NCBI RefSeq assembly: GCF_030506255.1
Contig: NZ_CP113431.1
Span: forward strand, 3,607,001-3,671,000
DNA length: 64,000 bases
Direction: 5' to 3'
Origin: Nocardioides sp. Arc9.136
GTDB taxonomy: Bacteria; Actinomycetota; Actinomycetes; Propionibacteriales; Nocardioidaceae
Shown here piece by piece: positions 39,701 to 48,790 of this stretch. The notes under the pieces were generated by a model. The model did not search any database. It worked only from the letters and a program-made list of their open reading frames with translations, and was not told the DNA's origin. The translations under genes were made by a program, and so were the position numbers. Numbering within the stretch: the first letter of the stretch is position 1; each line of letters begins with the position of its first letter.

Positions 39701-41314
39701 TCAGTTCACGCCGCGGCTGCGCCCCTCCCAGTACGGCGCGCGCAGCTCGCGCTTGAGGATCTTGCCCGTCGGGTTGCGCGGCAGCGCCTCGAGCACGTCG
39801 ACGCTGCGCGGGCACTTGTAGTGGGCGAGGTGCTCGCGGCAGTAGGCGACGATCTCCTCCTCGGTCGCCGAGGCGCCCGGGTGCAGCGCGACGACCGCCT
39901 TGACCGACTCCCCCCACGTGTCGTCGGGGACGCCGATGATGGCGACCTCCATGACCGCCGGGTGCTCGGCGAGGACCCGCTCGACCTCGGGGCTGTAGAT
40001 GTTCTCGCCGCCGCTGATGATCATGTCCTTGAGCCGGTCCTCGACGAAGAGGTAGCCGTCCTCGTCGAGCCGGCCCATGTCGCCGCTGCGGAACCAGCCG
40101 TCCTCGACGACCACCTCGGCGGTCGCCTCGGGCTTGTTCAGGAAGCCCTTCATCAGCTGTGGCGTCCGCAGCCAGATCTCGCCGTGGGTGCCCACCGGGA
40201 GGTCCTCGAGCGTGGCCGGGTCGACGATCCGGATCTCGACCCCGGGCACCGCCTTGCCCGCCGAGACCAGCCGCTCGGGATGGCCCGACGCCTCGGCGGT
40301 GCGGTGGTCCTCGGGCATCAGGTGCGTGGCCACGCCGGCGACCTCGGTCAGCCCGTAGACCTGCATGAAGTCGGTGTCGGGCCAGGCCTGCATCGCCGCC
40401 CGGAGCAGCGGCGGCGGCATCGGCGCCGCGCCGTAGGTGTAGGTCTTGAGCGCCCCGAACAGCTTGACCGCGTCCTCGCCGGACTGCAGCACCTGGGCGA
40501 GCACCGCCGGGACCAGGAAGGTGCGGTTCGCCCCGGCGAGGATCGCGCCGGCCAGCGACATGCCGTCGGGGTCGCGGGTCATCACGCTGGGGATGCCGTC
40601 GTGGATGCCGAACAGGACGTACGACGAGCCGCCCACGTGGAAGAGCGGCATCGCGACCATCGACTTGTCACCCGGCTCGAAGCCCCACCCGTCGTGGGCG
40701 TTGACCGTGTGGCTGACCATGTTGGCGTGGGTGAGCATGACGCCCTTGGGTCGACCGGTCGTGCCGGAGGAGTACATCACCAGGCACACGTCGCCCGGCT
40801 CGACGTCGGGCTGCCGGCCGACCGGCGTGGCGGCGGCGAGCAGCCGCTCCCACCCGTCGCCCTCCTCCCCCTCCGGAGTCACCTCCACGACGTGCTCGAC
40901 GCGGGGCAGCCGGTCGCGGATCGCCTCGATGGTGGGCATCAGCTCGCGGCCGACGACCAGCACCCTCGCGCCGGAGTCGTTGACCGCGTAGTCGACCTCG
41001 TCGCCGGCCAGGCGCCAGTTGATGATCGCGTTCGCGGCCCCCAGGGACCCGGCCGCCATCGACAGCTCCACGCACGCCGGGTGGTTCTTGTCGAGGAACG
41101 CCACGACGTCCCCCCGCCCGACCCCGAGGTCCTGCAGGGCGCCGGCCGCGCGGCGTACCCGCTCGTCCCACTGCGCCCAGGTCCAGGTGCGCCCGAGGTA
41201 GGTCATCGCCTCCGCGTCGGGGGTCGTGCGCGCCCAGTGCGCCAGGCGGTCGTCGACGAAGACCGGGGCGGGGGCGGGGGCGTCGAGGTCCGGGTTAGGT
41301 GCGGTAGCCGTCAT
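39701..41314 (-). CDS. Acyl-CoA synthetase (fatty-acid-CoA ligase type)
   Basis: Seen: 537 aa ANL-family enzyme. ATP loop MYSSGTTGRPKGVMLTH, the YGLTE motif, RSGDMGRLDEDGYLFVEDR hinge and the catalytic Lys in NPTGKILKREL. Known: it activates carboxylic acids as adenylates and then CoA thioesters; FadD-type enzymes feed beta-oxidation or lipid synthesis. Chain length cannot be read. The start is 7 nt after a CACAAT -10-like box overlapped by a Crp/GlxR-type site, which suggests catabolite control. Confidence 0.88.
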   Translation of the reverse strand: MTATAPNPDLDAPAPAPVFVDDRLAHWARTTPDAEAMTYLGRTWTWAQWDERVRRAAGALQDLGVGRGDVVAFLDKNHPACVELSMAAGSLGAANAIINWRLAGDEVDYAVNDSGARVLVVGRELMPTIEAIRDRLPRVEHVVEVTPEGEEGDGWERLLAAATPVGRQPDVEPGDVCLVMYSSGTTGRPKGVMLTHANMVSHTVNAHDGWGFEPGDKSMVAMPLFHVGGSSYVLFGIHDGIPSVMTRDPDGMSLAGAILAGANRTFLVPAVLAQVLQSGEDAVKLFGALKTYTYGAAPMPPPLLRAAMQAWPDTDFMQVYGLTEVAGVATHLMPEDHRTAEASGHPERLVSAGKAVPGVEIRIVDPATLEDLPVGTHGEIWLRTPQLMKGFLNKPEATAEVVVEDGWFRSGDMGRLDEDGYLFVEDRLKDMIISGGENIYSPEVERVLAEHPAVMEVAIIGVPDDTWGESVKAVVALHPGASATEEEIVAYCREHLAHYKCPRSVDVLEALPRNPTGKILKRELRAPYWEGRSRGVN

Positions 41315-41321
41315 GGGCGTG

Positions 41322-41339
41322 ATTGTGGCTCAGATCACA
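41322..41339. promoter_or_regulatory. Crp/GlxR-type site over the fadD-like gene promoter
   Basis: TGTGG-CTCAGA-TCACA at 41324-41339 differs in one base from the Crp-family consensus TGTGA-N6-TCACA. On the minus strand the CACAAT -10 box (41322-41327) of the acyl-CoA synthetase gene overlaps it, so binding should repress that gene. The divergent htrA-like gene starts 77 bp away. Confidence 0.5.
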
Positions 41340-41415
41340 AGTGCCGTCGAGGGTTCTGCACAGACCTCCAGCGCAGTCTCAGGATCGTCACAGACCCGCT
41401 GGGCACCGTGGAGAC

Positions 41416-42780
41416 ATGACCGAGCGCGACCGATTCCCCCACGACGACACCGCCCCGCTGCGTCCGACCGGGGGCGCCCCCACCGGGGGCCGCCCCGCTG
41501 GGGACGACCAGCCGACCACCGCGCAGCCGGCGTACCCCGCCGGGCCGGCGCCGACCGGCCCGCCCGCCGGCGCCGCGCCCGCGGCACCCGCCGGCGCTCC
41601 CCCGCGCCGCGGCCGGTCCGGCTTCGCCGCGGCCGTGCTGGCCGGTGCCCTCGTGGTCGGCGGCGGCGCCGGCATCGGCGGCGCGGCCCTCTGGTCGGCG
41701 TACGACGACGACGGCTCGTCCTCGACCGGCGGCAGCGACCGGACGACCTCGCAGGTCGTGAGCACCTCCGACGAGCCGGCCCCGGAGGGGTCGGTCCAGC
41801 AGGTCGCCGCCACGGTGCTGCCGTCGGTCGTCCAGATCGAGGTCACCGGGAGCCAGGAGGCCGGTTCCGGCTCCGGGATCGTCCTCAGCTCCGACGGGGT
41901 CATCCTGACCAACAACCACGTGGTCGACCTGGCCGCCGACGGCGGCGAGATCACGGTGGCGTTCAACGACGGCACCCGCGCCGACGCCGAGGTGCTCGGC
42001 ACCGACCCGCTCACCGACACCGCGGTGATCAGGGCCCAGGACGTCGAGGACCTCACGCCGGCGACGATCGGCGACTCCGAGGCGCTGGACGTCGGCGAGC
42101 AGGTCGTGGCCATCGGGTCGCCGTTCGGCCTGGAGTCCACGGTCACCAGCGGCATCGTCAGCGCGCTGGACCGCCCCGTGAACGTCGGCACCGACGACCA
42201 GCAGAACGCCACCACCTACCCCGCGATCCAGACCGACGCCGCGATCAACCCCGGCAACTCCGGCGGCCCGCTGGTCAACATGGCCGGCCAGGTGATCGGC
42301 ATCAACTCCTCCATCCGCACCGCCTCGGACAGCGCCGGCTCGGAGTCCGGCTCGATCGGCCTGGGCTTCGCGATCCCGATGGAGCCCGTCATGCCGATCG
42401 TCGAGCAGATGACCGACGGCGAGACGCCGACCCACGCCCGGCTCGGGATCACCGTCGGCGACGCCGCGACCGTGCAGCTCCCCGAGGGTCTCGAGGGCCA
42501 GCTCGGCCCGCAGCAGCAGCCGCAGCAGCCCGAGCAGGACAGCGACGTGGTCGGCGCCCGGGTCGGCGAGGTCACCCCGGGCTCGACCGCCGACGAGGCG
42601 GGCATCGAGTCCGACGACGTCATCACCAAGGTCGACGACACGATGATCTCCAGCGCCGACTCGCTGGTGGCCACCATCCGCTCCTACCGCCCCGGCGACG
42701 AGGTCGAGGTGACCTTCCTCCGCGGTGACGACGAGCAGACGGTCACCCTCGAGCTCGACTCGGACGCCACGCAGGACTGA
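41416..42780 (+). CDS. HtrA/DegP-type serine protease, membrane anchored, one PDZ domain
   Basis: Seen: 454 aa. A Pro/Gly/Ala-rich cytosolic tail (1-65), one membrane helix (69-93), a trypsin-like domain with H168 (TNNHVV), D201 (LTDTAV) and S282 (NPGNSGGP), then one PDZ domain from about residue 350 (GSTADEAGIESDDVI). A Gln-rich insert (QQQPQQPEQ) lies at the PDZ entry. Known: such proteases clear misfolded proteins outside the cytosolic membrane. GGAG is only 2-3 nt from the ATG, an unusually short spacing. Confidence 0.92.
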   Translation: MTERDRFPHDDTAPLRPTGGAPTGGRPAGDDQPTTAQPAYPAGPAPTGPPAGAAPAAPAGAPPRRGRSGFAAAVLAGALVVGGGAGIGGAALWSAYDDDGSSSTGGSDRTTSQVVSTSDEPAPEGSVQQVAATVLPSVVQIEVTGSQEAGSGSGIVLSSDGVILTNNHVVDLAADGGEITVAFNDGTRADAEVLGTDPLTDTAVIRAQDVEDLTPATIGDSEALDVGEQVVAIGSPFGLESTVTSGIVSALDRPVNVGTDDQQNATTYPAIQTDAAINPGNSGGPLVNMAGQVIGINSSIRTASDSAGSESGSIGLGFAIPMEPVMPIVEQMTDGETPTHARLGITVGDAATVQLPEGLEGQLGPQQQPQQPEQDSDVVGARVGEVTPGSTADEAGIESDDVITKVDDTMISSADSLVATIRSYRPGDEVEVTFLRGDDEQTVTLELDSDATQD

Positions 42781-42816
42781 ACCCTGCCGGCAGGGGCCGG
42801 GCGGCCCCGGGGCCGA

Positions 42817-44514
42817 TCACCGCGCCCGGGCCACCCGGCCCTCGTCCCACACCGGGCCGTCGGACTCGTAGACCGCCCCGTCGGCGCCGTACACCAGGAA
42901 GCGGTCGAAGCCCCGGGCGAACCAGCGGTCGTGCGTGACGGCCAGCACCGTCCCGTCGAACGCCGCCAACCCCTCCTCGAGCGCCTCCGCGCTCTGGACG
43001 TCGAGGTTGTCGGTGGGCTCGTCGAGCAGCAGCAGCGTGGCGCCCGACAGCTCGAGCAGCAGGATCTGGAACCGCGCCTGCTGGCCGCCGGAGAGCGACT
43101 CGAAGGTCTGCTCGCCCGCGTGCGCCAGCTCGTAGCGGTCCAGCACGCGTGCGGCCTGCTCCCGCCCCAGGCCCTGGCGCCCGCCGGGGTGCCCGTCGCC
43201 GCGGTGCAGCACCTCCAGCAGGGTGCGGCCCACCAGCTCGGGGTGCTCGTGGGTCTGCACGAACCACCCCGGGCGCACCCGGGCCCCCAGCTTGGCCCGG
43301 CCGGTGTGCGCGACCGGCGCGACCGCGACCTCCCCGACCGGCCGGTGCTCGACGTCGGGGTCGCTGCCGCCGGCCGCCAGCAGGCGGAGGAAGTGCGACT
43401 TGCCCGACCCGTTCGAGCCGAGCACGGCCACCCGCTCGCCGTACCAGACCTCGAGGTCGAAGGGGCGCATCAGCCCGGTGAGTTCCAGCTGCTCGCACAC
43501 CACCGCCCGCTTGCCGGTGCGCCCGCCGCGCAGCCGCATGGTGACCTGCTGCTCGCGGGGCTGCTCGGTCGGTGGGCCGACCTCCTCGAACTTGCGCAGC
43601 CGGGTCTGGGCGGCGCGGTACTGCGAGGCCATGCCGTCGTTGTACTCGGACTTGATCTTGTAGTGGAGCACCAGCTGCTTGAGCTTGGCGTGCTCCTCCT
43701 CCCACCGCTTGCGCTGCTCGGCGAAGCGGGCGAACCGGTCGGCGCGCGCCTGGTGGTAGGAGGTGAAGCCGCCCGGGTGCGTCCACACGGTGTTGCCGGC
43801 GGCGTGCCCGCCGCTGCCGAGCTCGACGGTGACGACGCGCGTGGCGGTGTTGTCCAGCAGCTCACGGTCGTGGCTGATCATCAGCACGGTCTTGTCCGAC
43901 TCCCGGATCCGGCCCTCGAGCCAGATCTTGCCGGGCACGTCGAGGTAGTTGTCCGGCTCGTCGAGCAGGAGGACCTGGTCCGGCCCGCGCAGCAGCACCT
44001 CCAGCACGAGGCGCTTCTGCTCGCCGCCGCTGAGCGTGGTCAGCTCGCGGTACTTCGCCCGGTCGTACGACACGCCGAGCGCGGCCGTGGTGCAGACGTC
44101 CCAGGTGACCTCGACGTCGTAGCCACCGGCGTCGGCGTACTCCGCGAGGGCCGTGGCGTAGGCCAGCTGGGTGCGCTCGTCGTCGGTGTCCATGAGCGCC
44201 AGCTCGAGGCGGTCCACCTCGGCAGCCGCCGCGCGGACCCGGGGCGGGGCGACGCTGAGCAGGAGGTCGGCCACCGTCGTCGACCCGTGCGCGACCTGCT
44301 GACGCATCACGCCCAGCCCACCGCTGCGGGTCACCACGCCGGCGTGCGGCTGGAGCTCGCCGGTGATGATCCGCAGCAGCGTGGTCTTGCCGGCGCCGTT
44401 CGCGCCGACCAGCGCGACCTTCTGGCCCTCCCCCACCCGGAAGGACACCTCGTCGAGCAGCACCCGCCCGTCCGGCAGCTCGTAGCGCACCCCGGCGACG
44501 TCCACATGGCCCAC
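42817..44514 (-). CDS. ABC-F family ATP-binding protein
   Basis: Seen: 565 aa with two ATPase cassettes and no membrane part. Cassette 1: Walker A GANGAGKTT, signature LSGGEQKR, Walker B LLLDEPDNYLD. Cassette 2: GSNGSGKSH (the usual Thr is His), LSGGQQAR, LLLDEPTDNLD. The linker (about 250-320) is charged and helical. Known: ABC-F proteins act on ribosomes, as translation factors or in antibiotic protection. Inference: a housekeeping translation factor is more likely than resistance. GTG start 8 nt after a CACAAT box. Confidence 0.88.
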   Translation of the reverse strand: MGHVDVAGVRYELPDGRVLLDEVSFRVGEGQKVALVGANGAGKTTLLRIITGELQPHAGVVTRSGGLGVMRQQVAHGSTTVADLLLSVAPPRVRAAAAEVDRLELALMDTDDERTQLAYATALAEYADAGGYDVEVTWDVCTTAALGVSYDRAKYRELTTLSGGEQKRLVLEVLLRGPDQVLLLDEPDNYLDVPGKIWLEGRIRESDKTVLMISHDRELLDNTATRVVTVELGSGGHAAGNTVWTHPGGFTSYHQARADRFARFAEQRKRWEEEHAKLKQLVLHYKIKSEYNDGMASQYRAAQTRLRKFEEVGPPTEQPREQQVTMRLRGGRTGKRAVVCEQLELTGLMRPFDLEVWYGERVAVLGSNGSGKSHFLRLLAAGGSDPDVEHRPVGEVAVAPVAHTGRAKLGARVRPGWFVQTHEHPELVGRTLLEVLHRGDGHPGGRQGLGREQAARVLDRYELAHAGEQTFESLSGGQQARFQILLLELSGATLLLLDEPTDNLDVQSAEALEEGLAAFDGTVLAVTHDRWFARGFDRFLVYGADGAVYESDGPVWDEGRVARAR

Positions 44515-44522
44515 GAGCGTTG

Positions 44523-44528
44523 ATTGTG
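44523..44528 (-). promoter_or_regulatory. -10 box of a leaderless ABC-F gene promoter
   Basis: CACAAT on the minus strand, 8 nt before the GTG at 44514. Confidence 0.35.
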
Positions 44529-44595
44529 CGCGAGCCGACCCCGGCGGCGCACCTCGTTAACTGTCCCCCCGCCGTCCCGCCCGCCGTCCCGCCCG

Positions 44596-44612
44596 CTCGG
44601 GTTGCACCCGAG
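44596..44612. promoter_or_regulatory. Operator-like inverted repeat between the ABC-F and PAP2 genes
   Basis: CTCGGGT-TGC-ACCCGAG is a perfect 7-3-7 inverted repeat in the 161-bp divergent region. A short tandem of CCGCCGTCCCGCC precedes it. Function unknown. Confidence 0.3.
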
Positions 44613-44662
44613 GTGTCGCGCAGGTCTCCGCGGTGTGCTCGCGGACGACCCAGACCCCTCTT

Positions 44663-44668
44663 TAGGAT
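44663..44668 (+). promoter_or_regulatory. -10 box of a leaderless PAP2 gene promoter
   Basis: TAGGAT lies 7 nt before the GTG at 44676. Confidence 0.4.
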
Positions 44669-44675
44669 GAGGCGC

Positions 44676-45641
44676 GTGACACAGGTCGAGGAGGTGCCCG
44701 AGCACCCCTCGGCCGAGCCCGGCCTCGCGCCGGCGCGGCGTACCCGCCGCCCCGCACGGGTCGTCGCGATGGCCGTCTACGTCGTCGCGCTGGTCGCCTG
44801 GTCCGAGGTGCTCGGCATCCCCAACGACACCGTGCAGGTGTTCGTGTGGCTCTGGCTCGGCACGATCGCCTGGAACGTCGGCGAACGACCGCGGTACCAC
44901 CTGCAGTTCCTGCGGGACTGGTGGCCGCCGGTGGTCGGCCTGGTCGTCTACTTCTACAGCCGCGGGCTCACCGACGAGCTCGGCCTGCCGGTGCACGTCA
45001 CGATGCCCATCCGCGTCGACGAGTGGCTCGGCGGCGGCACGACCCCCACCGAGCACCTGCAGGCGGCGTGGTGCGGCGACCCGTGCGTGCGTGACTCCGC
45101 GCCTCGCTGGTACGACGTCGCGCTGACGACCGTCTACGCCTCGCACTTCGTCACCGGCCTGACCCTCGCGGCGGTCCTGTGGCTGCGCAGCCGCCCGGAG
45201 TGGGTGCGCTGGATGCGGCGCTACCTGGCGATCAACTTCGGCGCCCTGGTCGTCTACATCCTCTACCCGATGGCGCCGCCGTGGATGGCGTCGCGGGACG
45301 GCTACATGGGCGAGGTCACCCGGATCACCAGCCGGGGCTGGGCCGACCTCGGCCTGGGTCGCTTCGACCTGGTCCTGCAGGGCGTCGGCAACCCCGTGGC
45401 CGCCATGCCGTCGCTGCACGCCGGCATCGCGTTCCTCGTCGCCGGCTACGGGATCCTGCGGCTGCGCACCCGCTGGCGGTGGCTGCTCGCGGCGTACCCG
45501 CTCGCGATGTCGCTGGCGCTGGTCTACTTCGCCGAGCACTACGTCGTCGACGTGGTGGCCGGCGGCGCGCTCGCCGGGCTGGTCCTCGCGGGCTGCGGCT
45601 GGTGGGAGCGTCGGCAGGACCGGGCGCCCGCCCACCACTGA
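44676..45641 (+). CDS. PAP2-superfamily membrane phosphatase or inositol-phosphotransferase-like protein
   Basis: Seen: 321 aa with about six membrane helices. The PAP2 core motifs are present late in the chain: AAMPSLHAGIAF and AEHYVVDVVAG, giving the two catalytic His and the Asp. Known: this branch includes lipid phosphate phosphatases and Aur1-like inositol phosphoryl transferases. The GTG at 44676 is favoured by the TAGGAT box 7 nt upstream; an ATG at 44667 is the alternative. Inference: envelope phospholipid or polyprenyl phosphate processing. Confidence 0.82.
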   Translation: MTQVEEVPEHPSAEPGLAPARRTRRPARVVAMAVYVVALVAWSEVLGIPNDTVQVFVWLWLGTIAWNVGERPRYHLQFLRDWWPPVVGLVVYFYSRGLTDELGLPVHVTMPIRVDEWLGGGTTPTEHLQAAWCGDPCVRDSAPRWYDVALTTVYASHFVTGLTLAAVLWLRSRPEWVRWMRRYLAINFGALVVYILYPMAPPWMASRDGYMGEVTRITSRGWADLGLGRFDLVLQGVGNPVAAMPSLHAGIAFLVAGYGILRLRTRWRWLLAAYPLAMSLALVYFAEHYVVDVVAGGALAGLVLAGCGWWERRQDRAPAHH

Positions 45642-45677
45642 CCCCCGGGTCCTGCCCCGCGGTTCGGCCCGCCCGGG

Positions 45678-45683
45678 CAGGAT
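45678..45683 (+). promoter_or_regulatory. -10 box of a leaderless acyl-CoA dehydrogenase promoter
   Basis: CAGGAT lies 6 nt before the ATG at 45690; no ribosome site is present. Confidence 0.35.
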
Positions 45684-45689
45684 GACCGC

Positions 45690-46841
45690 ATGGACCTCAG
45701 CCTCACCGACGAGCAGGAGGGCTTCCGGGCGCTGGCGCGGGAGTTCCTGGAGCGCGAAGCCGTGCCGCACCGCACCGAGTGGGACCGTCGCGAGGCCGTC
45801 GACACCGCGATCATCCCCGCGATGGCGCAGATCGGCTTCTTCGGGCTGACCATCCCCGAGGAGTACGGCGGGCTCGGCGGCGACTACCTGACGTACGTGC
45901 TGGCGATGGAGGAGCTGGGCCGGGCCGACTCCGCGCTGCGCGGGATCGTGTCGGTCTCCAACGGCCTGGTCGGCAAGTCGATCCTCGCGGCCGGGACCGA
46001 GGAGCAGAAGCAGGAGTGGCTGCCCCGGATCGCGTCGGGCGAGGTCCTCGGCTGCTTCGGGCTGACCGAGCCCGACACCGGCTCCGACGCCGGCAACCTC
46101 ACCTCGCGGGCGGTGCGCGACGGCGACGACTACGTCATCACCGGCCGCAAGCTCTTCATCACCAACGGCACCTGGGCGCAGGTGGCCCTGGTCTTCGCCC
46201 GCACCGGCGGACCCGGCGCCCGCGGGGTCAGCGCCTTCCTCGTCCCCACCGACGCGCCGGGCTTCGAGGCACGCGAGGTGAAGGGCAAGCTCGGGCTCCG
46301 GGGACAGGCCACCGCCGAGCTCTACCTCGACGACGTGCGCGTCCCCGCCTACGCCCGGCTGGGCGAGGAGGGCCAGGGCTTCAAGATCGCGATGACCACC
46401 CTGGACAAGGGCCGGGTCTCGGTCGCCGCCGGCTGCGTCGGCATCGTCCAGGGCTGCCTGGAGGCGGCGGTCTCGTACGCCACGAGCCGCACCCAGTTCG
46501 GCCGCCCCATCGCGGGCTTCCAGCTCGTCCAGGACATGATCGCCGACATCTCCCTCGACGCGGACGCCGCGCGGCTGCTGGTGTGGCGGTGCGCGGACCT
46601 CATCGACCGCGGCGAGCCGTTCGGGGTCGCCGCCTCCAAGGCGAAGCTCTTCGCCTCCGAGGCCGCCGTCCGCGCAGCGAACAACGCGATCCAGGTCCAC
46701 GGTGGCGCGGGGTACGTCGACGACCACCCGGTCGAGAAGTACCTCCGCGATGCTCGCGTGATGACGCTCTACGAGGGCACCAGCCAGGTGCAGAAGCTGC
46801 TCATCGGGCGTGCCGAGACCGGCATCAACGCCTTCGTCTGA
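45690..46841 (+). CDS. Acyl-CoA dehydrogenase
   Basis: Seen: 383 aa, full length. FAD/substrate segments CFGLTEPDTGSDAG and FITNG, the RxQFGRPI helix, HGGAGYVDDHPVEKY and the catalytic Glu in LYEGTSQVQ (E362). Known: it makes the alpha-beta double bond in acyl-CoA with FAD and passes electrons to ETF. Position of the Glu fits short- or branched-chain types. An esterase gene follows 43 nt downstream, probably in the same transcript. Substrate not determined. Confidence 0.93.
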   Translation: MDLSLTDEQEGFRALAREFLEREAVPHRTEWDRREAVDTAIIPAMAQIGFFGLTIPEEYGGLGGDYLTYVLAMEELGRADSALRGIVSVSNGLVGKSILAAGTEEQKQEWLPRIASGEVLGCFGLTEPDTGSDAGNLTSRAVRDGDDYVITGRKLFITNGTWAQVALVFARTGGPGARGVSAFLVPTDAPGFEAREVKGKLGLRGQATAELYLDDVRVPAYARLGEEGQGFKIAMTTLDKGRVSVAAGCVGIVQGCLEAAVSYATSRTQFGRPIAGFQLVQDMIADISLDADAARLLVWRCADLIDRGEPFGVAASKAKLFASEAAVRAANNAIQVHGGAGYVDDHPVEKYLRDARVMTLYEGTSQVQKLLIGRAETGINAFV

Positions 46842-46884
46842 CCCGGTTCCACCCCACCCGCACCCGGCTCCCAGGAGGACGCTC

Positions 46885-47832
46885 GTGACGCTGCACCCGG
46901 ACCTCGACCCCCAGCTCGCCGGCCTGCTCGGCCTGATGGCCGGCGCCGGCCACCCGCCGATGTGGCAGCAGTCGCCCGAGCAGGCGCGCCAGGGCTTCCG
47001 GGTGCTCACCGTCGACCTGCGCGACCCCGCGTCCGTCCCCGCCGTCGACGTGGTCGAGGAGATCACCGTGCCCGGTGGCGACAGCGAGCGCCCGGCCCGG
47101 GTCTACCGCCCCCGCGCGGGTGCGGACACCCTCCCGACCGTCGCGTTCTTCCACGGCGGCGGCTTCGTCATCGGCGACCTCGACACCCACGACCTGACCT
47201 GCCGCACCATCGCCACGCTGTCCGACGCCGTCGTCGTCTCGGTCGACTACCGGCTCGCGCCGGAGCACCCGTTCCCCGCCGGCGTGGACGACGCCCTCGC
47301 CGCCGCCCGCTGGGTCTCCGACTCCCTCGCCGACCTCGGCGGGGACGACCGGATGGCCGTGGCCGGCGACTCGGCCGGCGGAAACCTGTCCGCCGTGGTC
47401 GCCCAGGCCTTCCGCGACGAGGACCGTCCGCTCGCCGGCCAGCTGCTGGTCTACCCCGTCACCGACATGGGCGGGTCCTACCCCTCGCACACCGACAACG
47501 CCGAGGGGTACTTCCTCGACCAGCGCACGATGGAGTGGTTCGGGGCGCAGTACGTCGGCACCGCCGGCGACCTGTCCGACCCGCGTCTCTCGCCGCTCAA
47601 CGGCCGCCTCGACGGCCTCGCCCCCGCCGTCGTGGTGACCGCGGAGTTCGACCCGCTGCGCGACGACGGCAACGCCTACGCCCGGGCGCTCGCCGATGCG
47701 GGGGTCCCGGTCGAGAACCGGACCTTCCCCGGCCTCATCCACGGATTCGTCGACATGGGTCGGCACTCGGCCGCCGCGCAGGCGGCCGTCGAGGAGACCT
47801 GCGCGCTGTTCCGCGCGGTGCTGCACGGCTGA
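46885..47832 (+). CDS. Alpha/beta-hydrolase esterase of the hormone-sensitive-lipase family
   Basis: Seen: 315 aa. Oxyanion motif FFHGGGFVIGD, nucleophile GDSAGGN, acid in EFDPLRDDG and His in GLIHGF define the HSL (family IV) esterases. GTG start with AGGAGG 6 nt upstream. Known: these enzymes hydrolyse short-chain esters in the cytosol. It follows the acyl-CoA dehydrogenase gene. A tandem of GGGCACACCCC lies just after the stop. Confidence 0.9.
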   Translation: MTLHPDLDPQLAGLLGLMAGAGHPPMWQQSPEQARQGFRVLTVDLRDPASVPAVDVVEEITVPGGDSERPARVYRPRAGADTLPTVAFFHGGGFVIGDLDTHDLTCRTIATLSDAVVVSVDYRLAPEHPFPAGVDDALAAARWVSDSLADLGGDDRMAVAGDSAGGNLSAVVAQAFRDEDRPLAGQLLVYPVTDMGGSYPSHTDNAEGYFLDQRTMEWFGAQYVGTAGDLSDPRLSPLNGRLDGLAPAVVVTAEFDPLRDDGNAYARALADAGVPVENRTFPGLIHGFVDMGRHSAAAQAAVEETCALFRAVLHG

Positions 47833-47869
47833 CCCGCCGGGCACACCCCGGGCACACCCCGGGTCGCGG

Positions 47870-48493
47870 TCAGCCGAGGCCGAGGGCGTCGAGCAGCTCC
47901 CCGCCGCCGGCGAGCACGCCGGGGACCGCTCGGCCGTGCTCGCCCTCGCCCTCGCCTCGTCCTTCGCCGGGTGCCGTCGTCGACGGGTCGTCGCTCAGTC
48001 GCACGTCGTCGCAACCGAAGTCGTCGACGGCAACCGCGGTCAGGTCGCCCTCGTGTGCCAGCACCAGGAGGTGGCGCGGACCGAGGTCGGCCGTGCACGC
48101 CCGCGTCGCCTTGACCGGGCGCAGGGCGGCGAGTGCTCGGTCCACGCGGACGAGACGGGCCTCCGGCACCGTCGTCGGCGCACCCTGGCGCTCCCAGCGG
48201 TACACCGCGCCAACCGACGACCGGTGGCCCTCGACCGCCCGGTAGCTGCACGTCCACGCCCGATCGGCGCCAGCCAGGTCGGGCGTCGAAGCGGCCGGCT
48301 CGGTCGTCCCGAACCCGCTGGTCCCGTCCTCCGCCTGAGGCAGCCGCGGCGGGCACGGCGGCCCGTCGACCGCCGCCACCTCGTCGACCGGACCCGGGCC
48401 CGACCCGGGAGTGTCCTCACCGCCGCTTCCCGGGGAGCATGCGCCCAGGACGACCACGAGCAGCACGGCCCCTCCTGCACGCGTCGCCCTCAT
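47870..48493 (-). CDS. Small predicted lipoprotein of unknown function
   Basis: Seen: 207 aa. Signal peptide with lipobox VLGAC, so lipidation at C19. The mature part begins with a Gly/Ser/Pro linker, then a compact domain with four Cys (PPCPPR, WTCSY, ACTADLG, FGCDD), which may form two disulfides, and a Gly/Glu-rich tail. I do not recognise the family. The next feature upstream is the 3' fragment of the split HNH gene. Confidence 0.7.
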   Translation of the reverse strand: MRATRAGGAVLLVVVLGACSPGSGGEDTPGSGPGPVDEVAAVDGPPCPPRLPQAEDGTSGFGTTEPAASTPDLAGADRAWTCSYRAVEGHRSSVGAVYRWERQGAPTTVPEARLVRVDRALAALRPVKATRACTADLGPRHLLVLAHEGDLTAVAVDDFGCDDVRLSDDPSTTAPGEGRGEGEGEHGRAVPGVLAGGGELLDALGLG

Positions 48494-48580
48494 GGCACCA
48501 GCACACCACGGTCGAGGTCGCGGCGGGCGTGCCTGTGCCCCGCCGGTTGGTTGCTCCGGCGGGGTGTGGGGCGGGGTGGG

Positions 48581-48763
48581 CTATTGGTCGGGTGGGGCTG
48601 GGCCAGGGGCGTGGGTGTCGAGGTCGTGGGTGCCTCGGTGGTCGACCCGGTACGTCTGCCCGGTGGGGCTGCGCCAGAGGTAGGTCCCTGGTTGGGGTGT
48701 GTGTTGGTGCCAGCCGGTGTGGGTCTTGACGCGGTGGTGGCGCCTGCACAGTGGGGCGATGTT
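48581..48763 (-). pseudogene. 3' fragment of the DUF222/HNH nuclease gene split by the integrative element
   Basis: From the AAC codon at 48763-48761 the minus strand reads N-IAPLCRRHHRVKTHTGW and goes on for 59 codons to a TAG at 48583-48581. This is the C-terminus of a DUF222/HNH (13E12-type) protein, including the final His of the HNH motif. It has no start of its own. The 5' part is at 53051-54190. Joined at the shared triplet, the two give one frame of 439 codons reading GGPTATEN then IAPLCRRHH. Confidence 0.9.
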
Positions 48764-48785
48764 GCTCGTTCGTCGCTAATGTGAC
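48741..48785. other. attL (left junction)
   Basis: Left of GTT (48761-48763) is host HNH coding sequence; right of it is element DNA beginning GCTCGTTCGTCGC. The GTT core is inferred from comparison with attR and fits the 2-3 bp cores of serine integrases. Confidence 0.75.
48777..48782 (+). promoter_or_regulatory. -10 box of the integrase promoter
   Basis: TAATGT, 8 nt before the integrase GTG. In the integrated state the -35 place (48754-48759) is host GGGCGA, a poor match. In the joined circle it would be TTGTGA from 53044-53049, with a 17-bp spacer. Confidence 0.55.
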
Positions 48786-48790
48786 CGCCC

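Noticed and set aside
47839..47864. GGGCACACCCC tandem as a terminator or site
   Set aside because: Only two copies, direct not inverted, so it does not form a hairpin; no clear role.
48417..48749. Minus-strand frames of 102-110 codons before the integrase
   Set aside because: They are in other frames than the HNH C-terminal fragment, which explains the sequence here.
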